Positions 1 to 6,154 of a stretch of DNA of 15,734 bases are shown here, piece after piece (within the stretch, counting starts at the first letter, position 1; the number at the start of each line of letters is the position of its first letter). Under the pieces are notes generated by a model. The model had not been told where the DNA came from and did no database searches. It saw only the letters and a list, made by a program, of their open reading frames with translations. The translations under genes were made by a program, and so were the position numbers. Location: NCBI GenBank assembly GCA_015490675.1, contig WFXI01000138.1, positions 1 to 15,734 of the forward strand, read 5' to 3'. Source of the DNA: Hydrogenothermaceae bacterium. GTDB taxonomy: Bacteria; Aquificota; Aquificia; Aquificales; Hydrogenothermaceae.

Positions 1-893
1 GATTTTGGAAGATGGAAGTTTGTTATCAAAGCATCAACTATTTTAAACTCATAAGGAGGATATATGAAAATATCACTAAAACCTTCTTTTTTTCCTGTTT
101 GTGCATAGGTTTCTAAAGTTCTAACAACTGTTGTTCCAACAGCAACTACTCTTTTACCTTTTTGCTTCGTTTCTTCTATTAGCTTTAATGTTTCATCTGG
201 TATCTGGTAGAACTCTTCATGCATCTTATGCTTTGTTACATCTTCAGTTTGAATAGGTCTAAAAGTTCCAAGGCCAACATGCAAAGTGCAAAAAGCTTTT
301 TTTACTCCTTTTTTTTCTAATTTTTCCAAAAGTTCTTTTGTAAAATGAAGTCCTGCTGTAGGTGAAGCAACTGCTCCTTCTTTTTTTGCAAAAACAGTCT
401 GGTAATAATCTTTGTCTTTTTCTTCATCTTCTCTTTCTATGTATGGTGGAAGGGGAACATGTCCGTATTTTCCTATTAACTGTTTTATATTTTCTCCTAT
501 TAATTCAACTTTTGCTTTACCTTCTTCATATTTTTCTAAAAGTTTAACCTTAAAATCCGAGGCTATTATTACTTCTTGTCCTTCTTTTAATCTTTTTATG
601 TTTTTAATCAAAACTTCCCATATATTTTCAGAAAATGGACGAAGCAAAAATATTTCTATATTTGCCCCTGTTTTTTTCTTCCCTTTTAGCCTTGCAGGAA
701 TAACTTTTGTATCATTTAAAACCAGTAAATCTCCTTCTTCTAAATAATCTCCTAAATCTCTAAAAATTCTATGTTCTATTGTTTTATCTTTCCTATTTAA
801 AACCATCAATCTGCAACTATCTCTTGGCTCTACAGGATATTTTGCAATTAACTCTTTAGGAAGGTCATAATCATAATCAGATAGTTTTATCAT
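1..893 (-). CDS. queA: S-adenosylmethionine:tRNA ribosyltransferase-isomerase, C-terminus cut by window edge
   Basis: QueA transfers and isomerises the ribose of S-adenosylmethionine onto 7-aminomethyl-7-deazaguanine at position 34 of GUN-anticodon tRNAs, giving epoxyqueuosine. Translating the minus strand from the ATG at 893 gives 297 residues that begin MIKLSDYDYDLPKELIA and contain the family landmarks VLNDTKVIPARL, GAVASPTAGLHFT, the LHVGLGTFRPI segment and a final DALITNFHLPK, where the window ends. Full-length family members run about 330-350 residues, so roughly 40 are missing on the left. The start ATG overlaps the stop TGA of the upstream DUF2905 gene in an ATGA arrangement, so it is probably translationally coupled and is the last visible gene of the rpsU operon. 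Identification is secure because the motifs run along the whole visible length. Confidence 0.95.
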   Translation of the reverse strand, partial: MIKLSDYDYDLPKELIAKYPVEPRDSCRLMVLNRKDKTIEHRIFRDLGDYLEEGDLLVLNDTKVIPARLKGKKKTGANIEIFLLRPFSENIWEVLIKNIKRLKEGQEVIIASDFKVKLLEKYEEGKAKVELIGENIKQLIGKYGHVPLPPYIEREDEEKDKDYYQTVFAKKEGAVASPTAGLHFTKELLEKLEKKGVKKAFCTLHVGLGTFRPIQTEDVTKHKMHEEFYQIPDETLKLIEETKQKGKRVVAVGTTVVRTLETYAQTGKKEGFSDIFIYPPYEFKIVDALITNFHLPK

Positions 894-1114
894 TTTGAAA
901 CCTTTGAGATAATAAGGAATATTAAAGTTAAAATTATGCTAATTAATATTGAAGTTGTTAGTGGAAAGTAAAAAACAAAATTGTCTTTTTTGATATATAT
1001 ATCCCCAGGAAGTTTTCCAATATTAAGTGGAAGTTTTTCAAAGAATAATAAGAATACTCCTATTAAAGCTAAAATTAAGCCAAGGAATATTAAGGTTTTT
1101 CCTATACTTTCCAT
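890..1114 (-). CDS. DUF2905 family small membrane protein
   Basis: This 74-residue protein has two hydrophobic helices, about residues 7-25 (LIFLGLILALIGVFLLFF) and 50-70. They are separated by a short polar loop reading LNIGKLPGDIYIKKDNF. That glycine-rich KLPGDI loop between two membrane spans is typical of the DUF2905 family, whose function is unknown. The ATG at 1114 has no recognisable Shine-Dalgarno sequence, and the upstream bases are pyrimidine-rich. Its stop overlaps the queA start by 4 bases. It lies 21 bases after yqeY, and a hairpin sits in that gap. The family call is from recognition of the pattern; no catalytic residues are apparent. Confidence 0.8.
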   Translation of the reverse strand: MESIGKTLIFLGLILALIGVFLLFFEKLPLNIGKLPGDIYIKKDNFVFYFPLTTSILISIILTLIFLIISKVSK

Positions 1115-1128
1115 AGTAAAAGGAAAAG

Positions 1129-1154
1129 AGAAAAGCTAATCAGAGAGCTTTTCT
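1129..1154 (-). terminator. Hairpin over the yqeY stop codon, possible weak terminator or attenuator
   Basis: On the minus strand the arm AGAAAAGCT (1154-1146) is followed by an 8-base loop and the perfect complement AGCTTTTCT (1137-1129), then by a T/C-rich run (CTTTTCCTTTT). The stem is 9 bp with 3 G-C pairs and includes the yqeY stop TAG at 1136-1138. It could partially terminate the rpsU-yqeY transcript ahead of DUF2905 and queA, or act as a processing site. The stem is modest and the U-tract is interrupted, so this is tentative. Confidence 0.35.
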
Positions 1155-1582
1155 TTAACTATTTTACTTACGACAGAGCCGTCTGCTCTGCCTTTTACTT
1201 TTTCCATTATAACTTTCATCACTTTGCCCATATCCTTCATAGATGAAGCTCCAGTTTCCTGAATAACTTCATCTGCTATTTTAGCTATTTCTTCTTCTGA
1301 TAATTGTTCAGGTAAAAATTTAGAAACTATTTCAAGCTCTTTCTCTTCTTTTTGAGCTAAATCTTCCCTTCCTGCATCTCTATACTGTTTTATAGACTCT
1401 TTTCTTTGCTTTGCATATCTTTGAATTACTTCTATAATTTCTTCATCAGAAAGCTCTTTTTTCTTATCTATCTGAACTTTTTTTATTTCAGAAATAAGCA
1501 TTCTAATAACAGATAATCTTTCTGTGTCTTTTGCTTTTAAAGCCTGTTTCATTTCTTCTTGCAAAGTTTGCAAGAGACCCAT
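1136..1582 (-). CDS. yqeY: GatB/YqeY domain-containing protein
   Basis: The 148-residue protein matches the stand-alone YqeY family, homologous to the C-terminal tRNA-binding tail domain of GatB. Visible features are the N-terminal helix with RLSVIRMLISEIKKVQID, the central YAKQRKESIKQYRDAGREDL segment, the KFLPEQLSEEEI motif and the C-terminal GKVMKVIMEKVKGRADGS stretch with VSKIVKEKL. Length equals the family norm. Its cellular role is not established; it is thought to bind tRNA or act near translation. It starts 14 bases after rpsU with an AAGAGG ribosome-binding site, and rpsU-yqeY is a commonly conserved neighbourhood, so co-expression with S21 is expected. Confidence 0.95.
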   Translation of the reverse strand: MGLLQTLQEEMKQALKAKDTERLSVIRMLISEIKKVQIDKKKELSDEEIIEVIQRYAKQRKESIKQYRDAGREDLAQKEEKELEIVSKFLPEQLSEEEIAKIADEVIQETGASSMKDMGKVMKVIMEKVKGRADGSVVSKIVKEKLSD

Positions 1583-1596
1583 TTATATAAACCTCT

Positions 1597-1797
1597 TTAT
1601 AGTAATCCTTTTTTCTTGAGCATTTTAATTAATCTTTTTCTAGCAGCTCTTTGTTTTCTTTTTCTTTTTACAGAAGGTTTTTCATAAAATTCTCTTCTTT
1701 TCATTTCTGTAATAATACCTTCTTTTTCACATATTTTTTTAAATCTTTTTAGTGCTTTTTCAAAACTTTCATCTTCTTTTACAATAACAACTGCCAT
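1597..1797 (-). CDS. rpsU: 30S ribosomal protein S21
   Basis: This is a 66-residue, very basic protein: MAVVIVKEDESFEKALKRF at the start, then RREFYEKPSVKRKRKQRAAR, then an Arg/Lys-rich C-terminal helix. These are the hallmarks of S21 (bS21), which sits near the 3' end of 16S rRNA on the small-subunit platform and assists initiation. Length is normal. The ATG at 1797 is preceded by a near-perfect ribosome-binding site, AAGGAGGT, at 1815-1808. It is the first gene of a minus-strand operon with yqeY, the DUF2905 gene and queA, and it has a good promoter upstream (1840-1868). Confidence 0.96.
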   Translation of the reverse strand: MAVVIVKEDESFEKALKRFKKICEKEGIITEMKRREFYEKPSVKRKRKQRAARKRLIKMLKKKGLL

Positions 1798-1839
1798 ACA
1801 GGTTCAAACCTCCTTAAATTTAGATTTTTTCATCACATT

Positions 1840-1868
1840 AGAATACAATATTTAAAAACTTAAATCAA
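1840..1868 (-). promoter_or_regulatory. Predicted sigma-70-type promoter of the rpsU operon
   Basis: On the minus strand TTGATT (1868-1863) is followed by exactly 17 bases and TATTCT (1845-1840). The predicted start lies about 40 bases upstream of the rpsU ATG, leaving room for its strong ribosome-binding site. The match is good for an AT-rich genome, but AT-rich DNA gives such matches by chance. Confidence 0.5.
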
Positions 1869-1890
1869 TTAGTTTAAAAGTAAAAAGCAA

Positions 1891-2718
1891 ATGGGAAAAC
1901 TATTTGTCGTATCTACTCCAATTGGAAATTTAGATGATATAACTATAAGAGCTTTAAATACTTTAAAATCTGTTGATATTATTGCCTGCGAAGATACAAG
2001 ACAGACAAAGAAACTATTAAAACATTATGGAATAGAAGGGAAAAAACTAATTCCTTATTATGATTTTAAAGAAGAAGCTTTATCTGAAAAACTTTTAAAA
2101 ATTTTAGAAGAAAATGATATTGCTCTGGTATCTGATGCAGGAACTCCTACAATCTCTGACCCTGGTTATAAGATAGTAAAAAAAGCAATAGAGAAAGGTA
2201 TAGATGTTATTCCTATTCCTGGAGCTTCTGCTGTAATTACTGCTTTATCTGCTTCAGGACTTCCAACAGACAAATTTATTTTTTTTGGTTTTTTACCAAA
2301 ATCTGGAAAGCGAAAAGAAGAAGTATTAAACCAGCTTAAAGATTTACAAATTACAGGTATTTTTTATGAAAGTCCAAAAAGACTAGTTAAAACTTTAGAA
2401 ATAATAAATAAAATCCTTCCACAAAGTAATATAGTTATTGCAAAAGAGCTAACTAAGATACACGAAGAATTTATAAGAGGTAAACCAAAAGAAGTTTTAA
2501 ATTATTTTGTCAATAATCCTGAAAAACAAAAAGGTGAATTTGTAATTTTAGTTTATCCTGAAGAAACGGAAAATAGTATAAGCTTTGAAGAAATTCAAGA
2601 ATTTATAAAAAAAGAAAAGCAAAAAGGGAAAAAATCAAAAGAAATAGCCAAAGAACTGGCTAAAAGTTTTGGAATAAGCAAAAATGAAGCTTACAAAATG
2701 GTTATAGAATCTACCTAA
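1891..2718 (+). CDS. rsmI: 16S rRNA (cytidine(1402)-2'-O)-methyltransferase
   Basis: RsmI uses S-adenosylmethionine to methylate the 2'-OH of C1402 in the 16S rRNA decoding centre. The 275-residue protein opens with LFVVSTPIGNLDDITIRAL and CEDTRQTKKLL (residues 33-43). It then has SDAGTPTISDPG at 81-92 and PIPGASAVITALSASGLP from 108, the tetrapyrrole-methylase-fold SAM pocket, followed by FYESPKRL near 158-165 and a KELTKIHEEF segment. The C-terminal tail, rich in Lys and Glu, resembles the short helix-turn-helix extension often found in RsmI. It is the only plus-strand gene in the first 8.6 kb, is divergent from rpsU, and has no obvious Shine-Dalgarno sequence. Its last 8 bases overlap the convergent gene at 2711. 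Confidence 0.95.
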   Translation: MGKLFVVSTPIGNLDDITIRALNTLKSVDIIACEDTRQTKKLLKHYGIEGKKLIPYYDFKEEALSEKLLKILEENDIALVSDAGTPTISDPGYKIVKKAIEKGIDVIPIPGASAVITALSASGLPTDKFIFFGFLPKSGKRKEEVLNQLKDLQITGIFYESPKRLVKTLEIINKILPQSNIVIAKELTKIHEEFIRGKPKEVLNYFVNNPEKQKGEFVILVYPEETENSISFEEIQEFIKKEKQKGKKSKEIAKELAKSFGISKNEAYKMVIEST

Positions 2719-3487
2719 TCAATTTTCCAGATTTTACCTTGCCTATACCTTTAAAAATTCCTTTTTCATAAATAAAAACAATTCCATCAGGAAGTTTTTT
2801 ATCTGTGTTAAATTTAATAATTTTTTTGCTATTTGCTGGTAAAAACACTTTCTCTAGTTTCTTATTCAAAGGTTTTACTAAAATATCTACAGATGCAAAT
2901 GTAAATGCTGTGTTGTTTTCTATTTCTAAAAATCCTGTTAATTTACCATCTTTTTGTAGGTATCTAACTTTCCAGCTTATACCTTTAATTGGATATGAAA
3001 TCTTTATTTTACTTTCACCAGCAATTTTGGAAACTACTTTAAATGTTATTTTTGGTGAAGAAGATGAAGAATAACTTTTTTTAATTTCTATTTTAGATGG
3101 AAAAGTAGGCGTTGGGACAATAATAACTCCTTTTTTTGTATCTAAAGTTATAAAGTCTTTTTTAATATCTATTACTTTTCCCTTGAAAACTCTACCGTCT
3201 CCAGAAATAACAATCTCTTTACCTATTAGATTTTCTTTCCAGTTTAAAGAAGATGGTTCATAGATATAATCAACAACTTCTGCATCTTTTATATCAAAAT
3301 TTAGTATTTCCAGAGTATTTAACGGATGAAGTTCTATTGGCCCAAGTATATTCTCTCCTTCTGCGAGCATAAATTCTTCTTCTTGCACATATGTAGCCTT
3401 ATTTTTAGTCAAAACAATTGTATCTGCGAAAGCTAAATTAAAAATAAGCAAAAATCCTGTTAAGAATGCAGTTATTTTATTCTTCAT
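2711..3487 (-). CDS. Exported DUF4139-like protein of unknown function
   Basis: The 258-residue protein starts with a clear signal peptide, MKNKITAFLTGFLLIFNLAFA followed by D, so it is probably periplasmic. The mature part carries an LIGKEIVISG...GKVIDI segment, a VIIVPTPTF strand, then KISYPIKGISWKVRYLQ and LEIENNTAFTFASVDI. The order of LxGKxV, SYxxxGISWxxxY and N-x-T/S-G-type elements resembles DUF4139 proteins, which are beta-rich and uncharacterised. This copy is short and lacks the N-terminal coiled-coil region many relatives have. I chose the ATG at 3487 because GGAG lies about 9 bases upstream and the signal peptide then begins at residue 1. A GTG at 3502 would add five residues. The 5' end overlaps the PTPS gene by 11 bases and the 3' end overlaps rsmI by 8. 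Confidence 0.7.
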   Translation of the reverse strand: MKNKITAFLTGFLLIFNLAFADTIVLTKNKATYVQEEEFMLAEGENILGPIELHPLNTLEILNFDIKDAEVVDYIYEPSSLNWKENLIGKEIVISGDGRVFKGKVIDIKKDFITLDTKKGVIIVPTPTFPSKIEIKKSYSSSSSPKITFKVVSKIAGESKIKISYPIKGISWKVRYLQKDGKLTGFLEIENNTAFTFASVDILVKPLNKKLEKVFLPANSKKIIKFNTDKKLPDGIVFIYEKGIFKGIGKVKSGKLIR

Positions 3488-3824
3488 AATACTCTGCTCC
3501 ACAATGTTTTGTTTCCCAAACTACAACCTTTTGCAAACTTGGATATTTTTCTTTTATCTTATCATACAAATACTTAGCTACATTTTCAGCACTCGGGGAA
3601 AAATCATAAATTTCATTCATACATTTATAGTTAGGTAAAATCTCATCTAGAAATTTATCTATTTCTACAAAATCGTATCCCATTCCGCCATTGTCTAGCT
3701 TATCTGCTCTTATAAAAACTTCAACTTCCCAAGTATGTCCGTGTAAAGGTTCAGGCTTTCCGTGGTAATCTGTTAAATAATGTGCTGCCTGAAACTCTTT
3801 TCTAACCCTTACTATGTATGGCAT
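3477..3824 (-). CDS. PTPS/QueD-family pterin enzyme, PTPS-III-like
   Basis: The 115-residue protein belongs to the 6-pyruvoyltetrahydropterin synthase / 6-carboxytetrahydropterin synthase family. The zinc ligands H15 (in FQAAH), H28 and H30 (in LHGHTW) are present, as is the pterin-anchoring Glu of WETKHC near residue 104, and length is normal. The QueD catalytic Cys (C-x3-HGH) is absent: the sequence reads KPEPLHGH, so E25 sits in the E-x2-HGH spacing described for PTPS-III. The Asp-His dyad of the QueD LDHxxLN segment aligns with N65-Y66 in NYKCMN. PTPS-III enzymes cleave dihydroneopterin triphosphate to 6-hydroxymethyl-dihydropterin and replace FolB in folate synthesis, so a folate role is more likely than queuosine. 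An AAAGGAG site lies 7 bases before the ATG, inside the last codons of the upstream gene. Confidence 0.85.
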   Translation of the reverse strand: MPYIVRVRKEFQAAHYLTDYHGKPEPLHGHTWEVEVFIRADKLDNGGMGYDFVEIDKFLDEILPNYKCMNEIYDFSPSAENVAKYLYDKIKEKYPSLQKVVVWETKHCGAEYYEE

Positions 3825-3828
3825 AGCT

Positions 3829-4326
3829 TTACTCCTTTAACATTTTTTGTTTCTTTTTATAATCCCAGTAAATTGAATCAAAAATCATAGAAAGTTCCTC
3901 TCCAAATCCTTGGGCAATGTCATCTATATATGAATTTGGTGCTATTATATCCCATATGTATGGATTTGTTGCCACAAGCCCTGTTCCATCTCCTACATCA
4001 TAAACAGAAACATTTACAACAGATAAAACAGCAACATTTGGAGCTTCATTTAATAGTTTTTCAGATAGTTTTTTCCTAGTTATTTGAATTAAATAAGAAT
4101 TATTTCCTTCAAACAAGATTTTTACCTGTATATTATTTCTAGATGCAATCCTTTTTAATTCATTAACATACTCTTGAGGCTTTATTTTAGGATATGCCTT
4201 TTCCATTATTAAGGCTTCTCTGACAGTATTTATAGCAAGTCCCTGTATAAAGATAAATGTTATTAGAAATATAGCTATAACTCCAAAGCCTGTTATTATT
4301 ACAAGTGGCCAATTTTTAATTTTCAT
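3829..4326 (-). CDS. Membrane-anchored protein, possibly DUF302-like
   Basis: I do not recognise this 165-residue protein with certainty. Residues 8-30 (VIITGFGVIAIFLITFIFI within) form one N-terminal membrane anchor without a cleavage site. The rest is a soluble domain of about 130 residues, probably outside the membrane. It has a predicted helix (QEYVNELKRIASRNN), strands around VKILFEGNNSYLIQITRKK, and LLNEAPNVAVLSVVNVSVYD followed by a GDG turn, VATNP and a C-terminal helix. That order vaguely recalls DUF302 domains. No metal or catalytic motif stands out. It overlaps the 56-residue membrane gene by 11 bases and ends 4 bases before the PTPS gene, whose ribosome-binding site it contains. 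The tight coupling suggests it works with the 56-residue protein. Confidence 0.75.
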   Translation of the reverse strand: MKIKNWPLVIITGFGVIAIFLITFIFIQGLAINTVREALIMEKAYPKIKPQEYVNELKRIASRNNIQVKILFEGNNSYLIQITRKKLSEKLLNEAPNVAVLSVVNVSVYDVGDGTGLVATNPYIWDIIAPNSYIDDIAQGFGEELSMIFDSIYWDYKKKQKMLKE

Positions 4327-4486
4327 TTGTTTGTGTCTCCTGCTGTTTTTGTTTTTCTTTCATTTTTTCTTCATTGTAGCTTGCCTTTATTGCAAGCCCC
4401 CAGAGTAGCCCTACTGTTACAACCATAAATGTGAAAAATATAATACCTGCTAGCTCCCACCAGGTGCTTTCTGCATCTGCTCCCAT
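4316..4486 (-). CDS. Small single-pass membrane protein, 56 residues
   Basis: A short gene reads MGADAESTWWELAGIIFF and ends in a highly charged Lys/Gln/Glu tail. Residues about 12-34 form one membrane helix (IIFFTFMVVTVGLLWGL within), with a short acidic N-terminus containing a WW pair. The layout resembles small accessory subunits of membrane complexes such as CcoQ-type peptides, but I see no motif that decides it. A GGAGG ribosome-binding site at 4497-4493 lies 6 bases before the ATG, strong support for translation. Its stop lies 11 bases inside the 165-residue gene, so the two are likely translated together. It begins 46 bases after the MBL-fold gene. Confidence 0.75.
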   Translation of the reverse strand: MGADAESTWWELAGIIFFTFMVVTVGLLWGLAIKASYNEEKMKEKQKQQETQTNEN

Positions 4487-4532
4487 TGATATCCTCCATT
4501 AGGAAATTAGAATAGTTTAATTTTATCACTTT

Positions 4533-5420
4533 TTATATATTTATTAATGTGTTAGGAACAACCACTTTTGCTTTGTTTTTTATTCCTTTTTTAGATATTT
4601 CCTCTAAAAAATGATTAAGTGGAGCTTCTACTTTTACAAATTTTGGAAATGTATGGTATGTTGCATAGTGTATAGGAACAATATATTCAGCCTTTAGGTC
4701 TAAAAATGCTTGCACTGCTTCTTGTGGGTTCATATGAACATTTTTAAGTAAAAGTCTAGGTTCATATCCTCCAATAGGTAAAAATGCAAAATCTATTTTG
4801 AATTTTTCTCCATATTCTTTGTATCCTTCAAAGTATGCACTATCTCCACCAAAGTAAAATGTAGTTCCTTTAATGTCTATTAAATAGCTACAAACTTCTG
4901 TGTTTGGGAAAAGTAAAGACCTTCCTTTATTGTGTTTTACAGGTAGAGAAAGGATATTAAAACTGTCTTCTTCAAAATTTCTCCAGAGGGGAAGTTCTAT
5001 TTTATCTTTAAAATGCATATTACCTAAAACCTTTTTTGTGTTTTCTGGAAGGATTATTTTTGCATTTCTGTTTAATCTTCTTAAAGTCCTTAAATCTAAA
5101 TGGTCATAGTGAGCGTGAGATATTAATATATAGTCCATTTGTGGAAGAAGTTGAGGAATTAAAGCAGGTTTTTGTCGTTTTATTCCAAAAATGTGAGGGC
5201 TTAAAAAAGGGTCTGTTAAAATTTTTATACCTTCAAAATATATAAAAAAGGTAGAATGTCCTAAGTTTGCTATAAAGTCTCTCTTTTTTTGTAGATTTTC
5301 TTTTATTTGTTTGTATATATGGCTACTTTCATCTAAATAAAAGTTTCTATGTAATGCATATCCTCTATTTACTTTGCTTTTCGAGTTTCTTAGCTTCTTC
5401 CCAATATTTATCCATTTCAT
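4533..5420 (-). CDS. MBL-fold metal-dependent hydrolase, UlaG/NAPE-PLD type
   Basis: This 295-residue metallo-beta-lactamase-fold enzyme has all expected metal ligands. Counting from the TTG at 5423 as residue 1, they are the H-x-H-x-D-H motif ISHAHYDHLD (H103, H105, D107, H108), H164 in PVKHNKGRS, D194 in GGDSAYF and H252 in PIHYATY. The preceding NLGHSTFFI and LTDPFLSPHIFG segments and the HMNPQEAVQAF motif place it with the UlaG / N-acyl-phosphatidylethanolamine phospholipase D-like branch, known to hydrolyse phosphodiester or lactone bonds. The substrate cannot be told. The start is an ATG at 5420, or the TTG at 5423, downstream of AGAGGA. No other ATG, GTG or TTG occurs in frame until well past the N-terminal strands, so the gene must overlap mazG by about 56 bases. 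Confidence 0.88.
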   Translation of the reverse strand: MKWINIGKKLRNSKSKVNRGYALHRNFYLDESSHIYKQIKENLQKKRDFIANLGHSTFFIYFEGIKILTDPFLSPHIFGIKRQKPALIPQLLPQMDYILISHAHYDHLDLRTLRRLNRNAKIILPENTKKVLGNMHFKDKIELPLWRNFEEDSFNILSLPVKHNKGRSLLFPNTEVCSYLIDIKGTTFYFGGDSAYFEGYKEYGEKFKIDFAFLPIGGYEPRLLLKNVHMNPQEAVQAFLDLKAEYIVPIHYATYHTFPKFVKVEAPLNHFLEEISKKGIKNKAKVVVPNTLINI

Positions 5421-6144
5421 CAAGAGACATTTCCTCTAAAGGTTTGCCAATTTCTTTTGCTCTTTTTTCAATATGCTGAAATCTACTAACCATTCTGTCT
5501 GTAGCTTCGTGTAAAGCTTCTTCTGGGTCTATTCCTAAATGTCTTCCAAGGTTTACAAGGGCTATTAATATATCTCCAAACTCGTGTTTTATTTCTTCTT
5601 TTGTTTTTGCATCTTTTAGCTCTTGTATTTCTTCTTGTATTTTATCTAAAATTAGCTGGGTATCTGTCCAGTCAAATCCTACTTTTGCAGCCTTTTTTTG
5701 AACTTTTGTAGCCCTCATTAAAGCAGGCATTCTTTTTGGTATTCCATCTAGAATTGATTGCCTATTTTTTTCTTTTTGTTTTAGTTTATCCCATTGGTTT
5801 AAAACTTCTTCAACATCTTTTACCTGTTTTTCTCCAAAAACATGGGGATGTCTGTAGATTAATTTGTCAATTAGATGCTTAATTACATCATTTATGTCAA
5901 AACTTTTTTCATCTTTTTTTATTTGGCTATGGAAAACAACCTGAAGTAAAACATCTCCAAGTTCTTCAATCATTGCTTCGTTATTGTTTTCTTCTATTGC
6001 TTCAAGAAGTTCATAAGCTTCTTCTATAAGATTTTTCTTTATAGACTGGTTTGTCTGCTCTCTGTCCCAAGGACATTCTCTTCTTAATCTTGCAACTATA
6101 TCAACAAGTTTTTGAAAATTCTTTCCTTCTTCTCTGCACTCCAT
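5365..6144 (-). CDS. mazG: Nucleoside triphosphate pyrophosphohydrolase MazG
   Basis: MazG hydrolyses (d)NTPs to monophosphates and pyrophosphate, and in some bacteria removes aberrant nucleotides or tempers ppGpp signalling. The 259-residue protein has the two tandem MazG domains of the full-length family. The first has ECPWDREQT at 23-31 and the metal-binding EEAYELLEAIE (41-51) with EELGDVLLQVVFH (60-72). The second has KVGFDW near 154-159, EEIQEL at 171-176, EFGDILIALVNLGRHLGIDP from 188, and a RMVSRFQHIE motif. All acidic EExxE...ExxD ligands are present in both domains. It starts 10 bases after serS with an AAGAGG site, and its last codons overlap the MBL gene. Confidence 0.96.
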   Translation of the reverse strand: MECREEGKNFQKLVDIVARLRRECPWDREQTNQSIKKNLIEEAYELLEAIEENNNEAMIEELGDVLLQVVFHSQIKKDEKSFDINDVIKHLIDKLIYRHPHVFGEKQVKDVEEVLNQWDKLKQKEKNRQSILDGIPKRMPALMRATKVQKKAAKVGFDWTDTQLILDKIQEEIQELKDAKTKEEIKHEFGDILIALVNLGRHLGIDPEEALHEATDRMVSRFQHIEKRAKEIGKPLEEMSLDEMDKYWEEAKKLEKQSK

Positions 6145-6154
6145 ATTCAGCCTC

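Noticed and set aside
362..747. Plus-strand open frames of 61 and 111 codons opposite queA
   Set aside because: They lie inside a clear queA coding region on the other strand and show no ribosome-binding site or family motif.
3477..3824. Calling the PTPS gene queD because queA is in the same window
   Set aside because: The Cys and Asp-His positions of QueD are missing, and queA is in a different operon, so proximity is not evidence of shared function.
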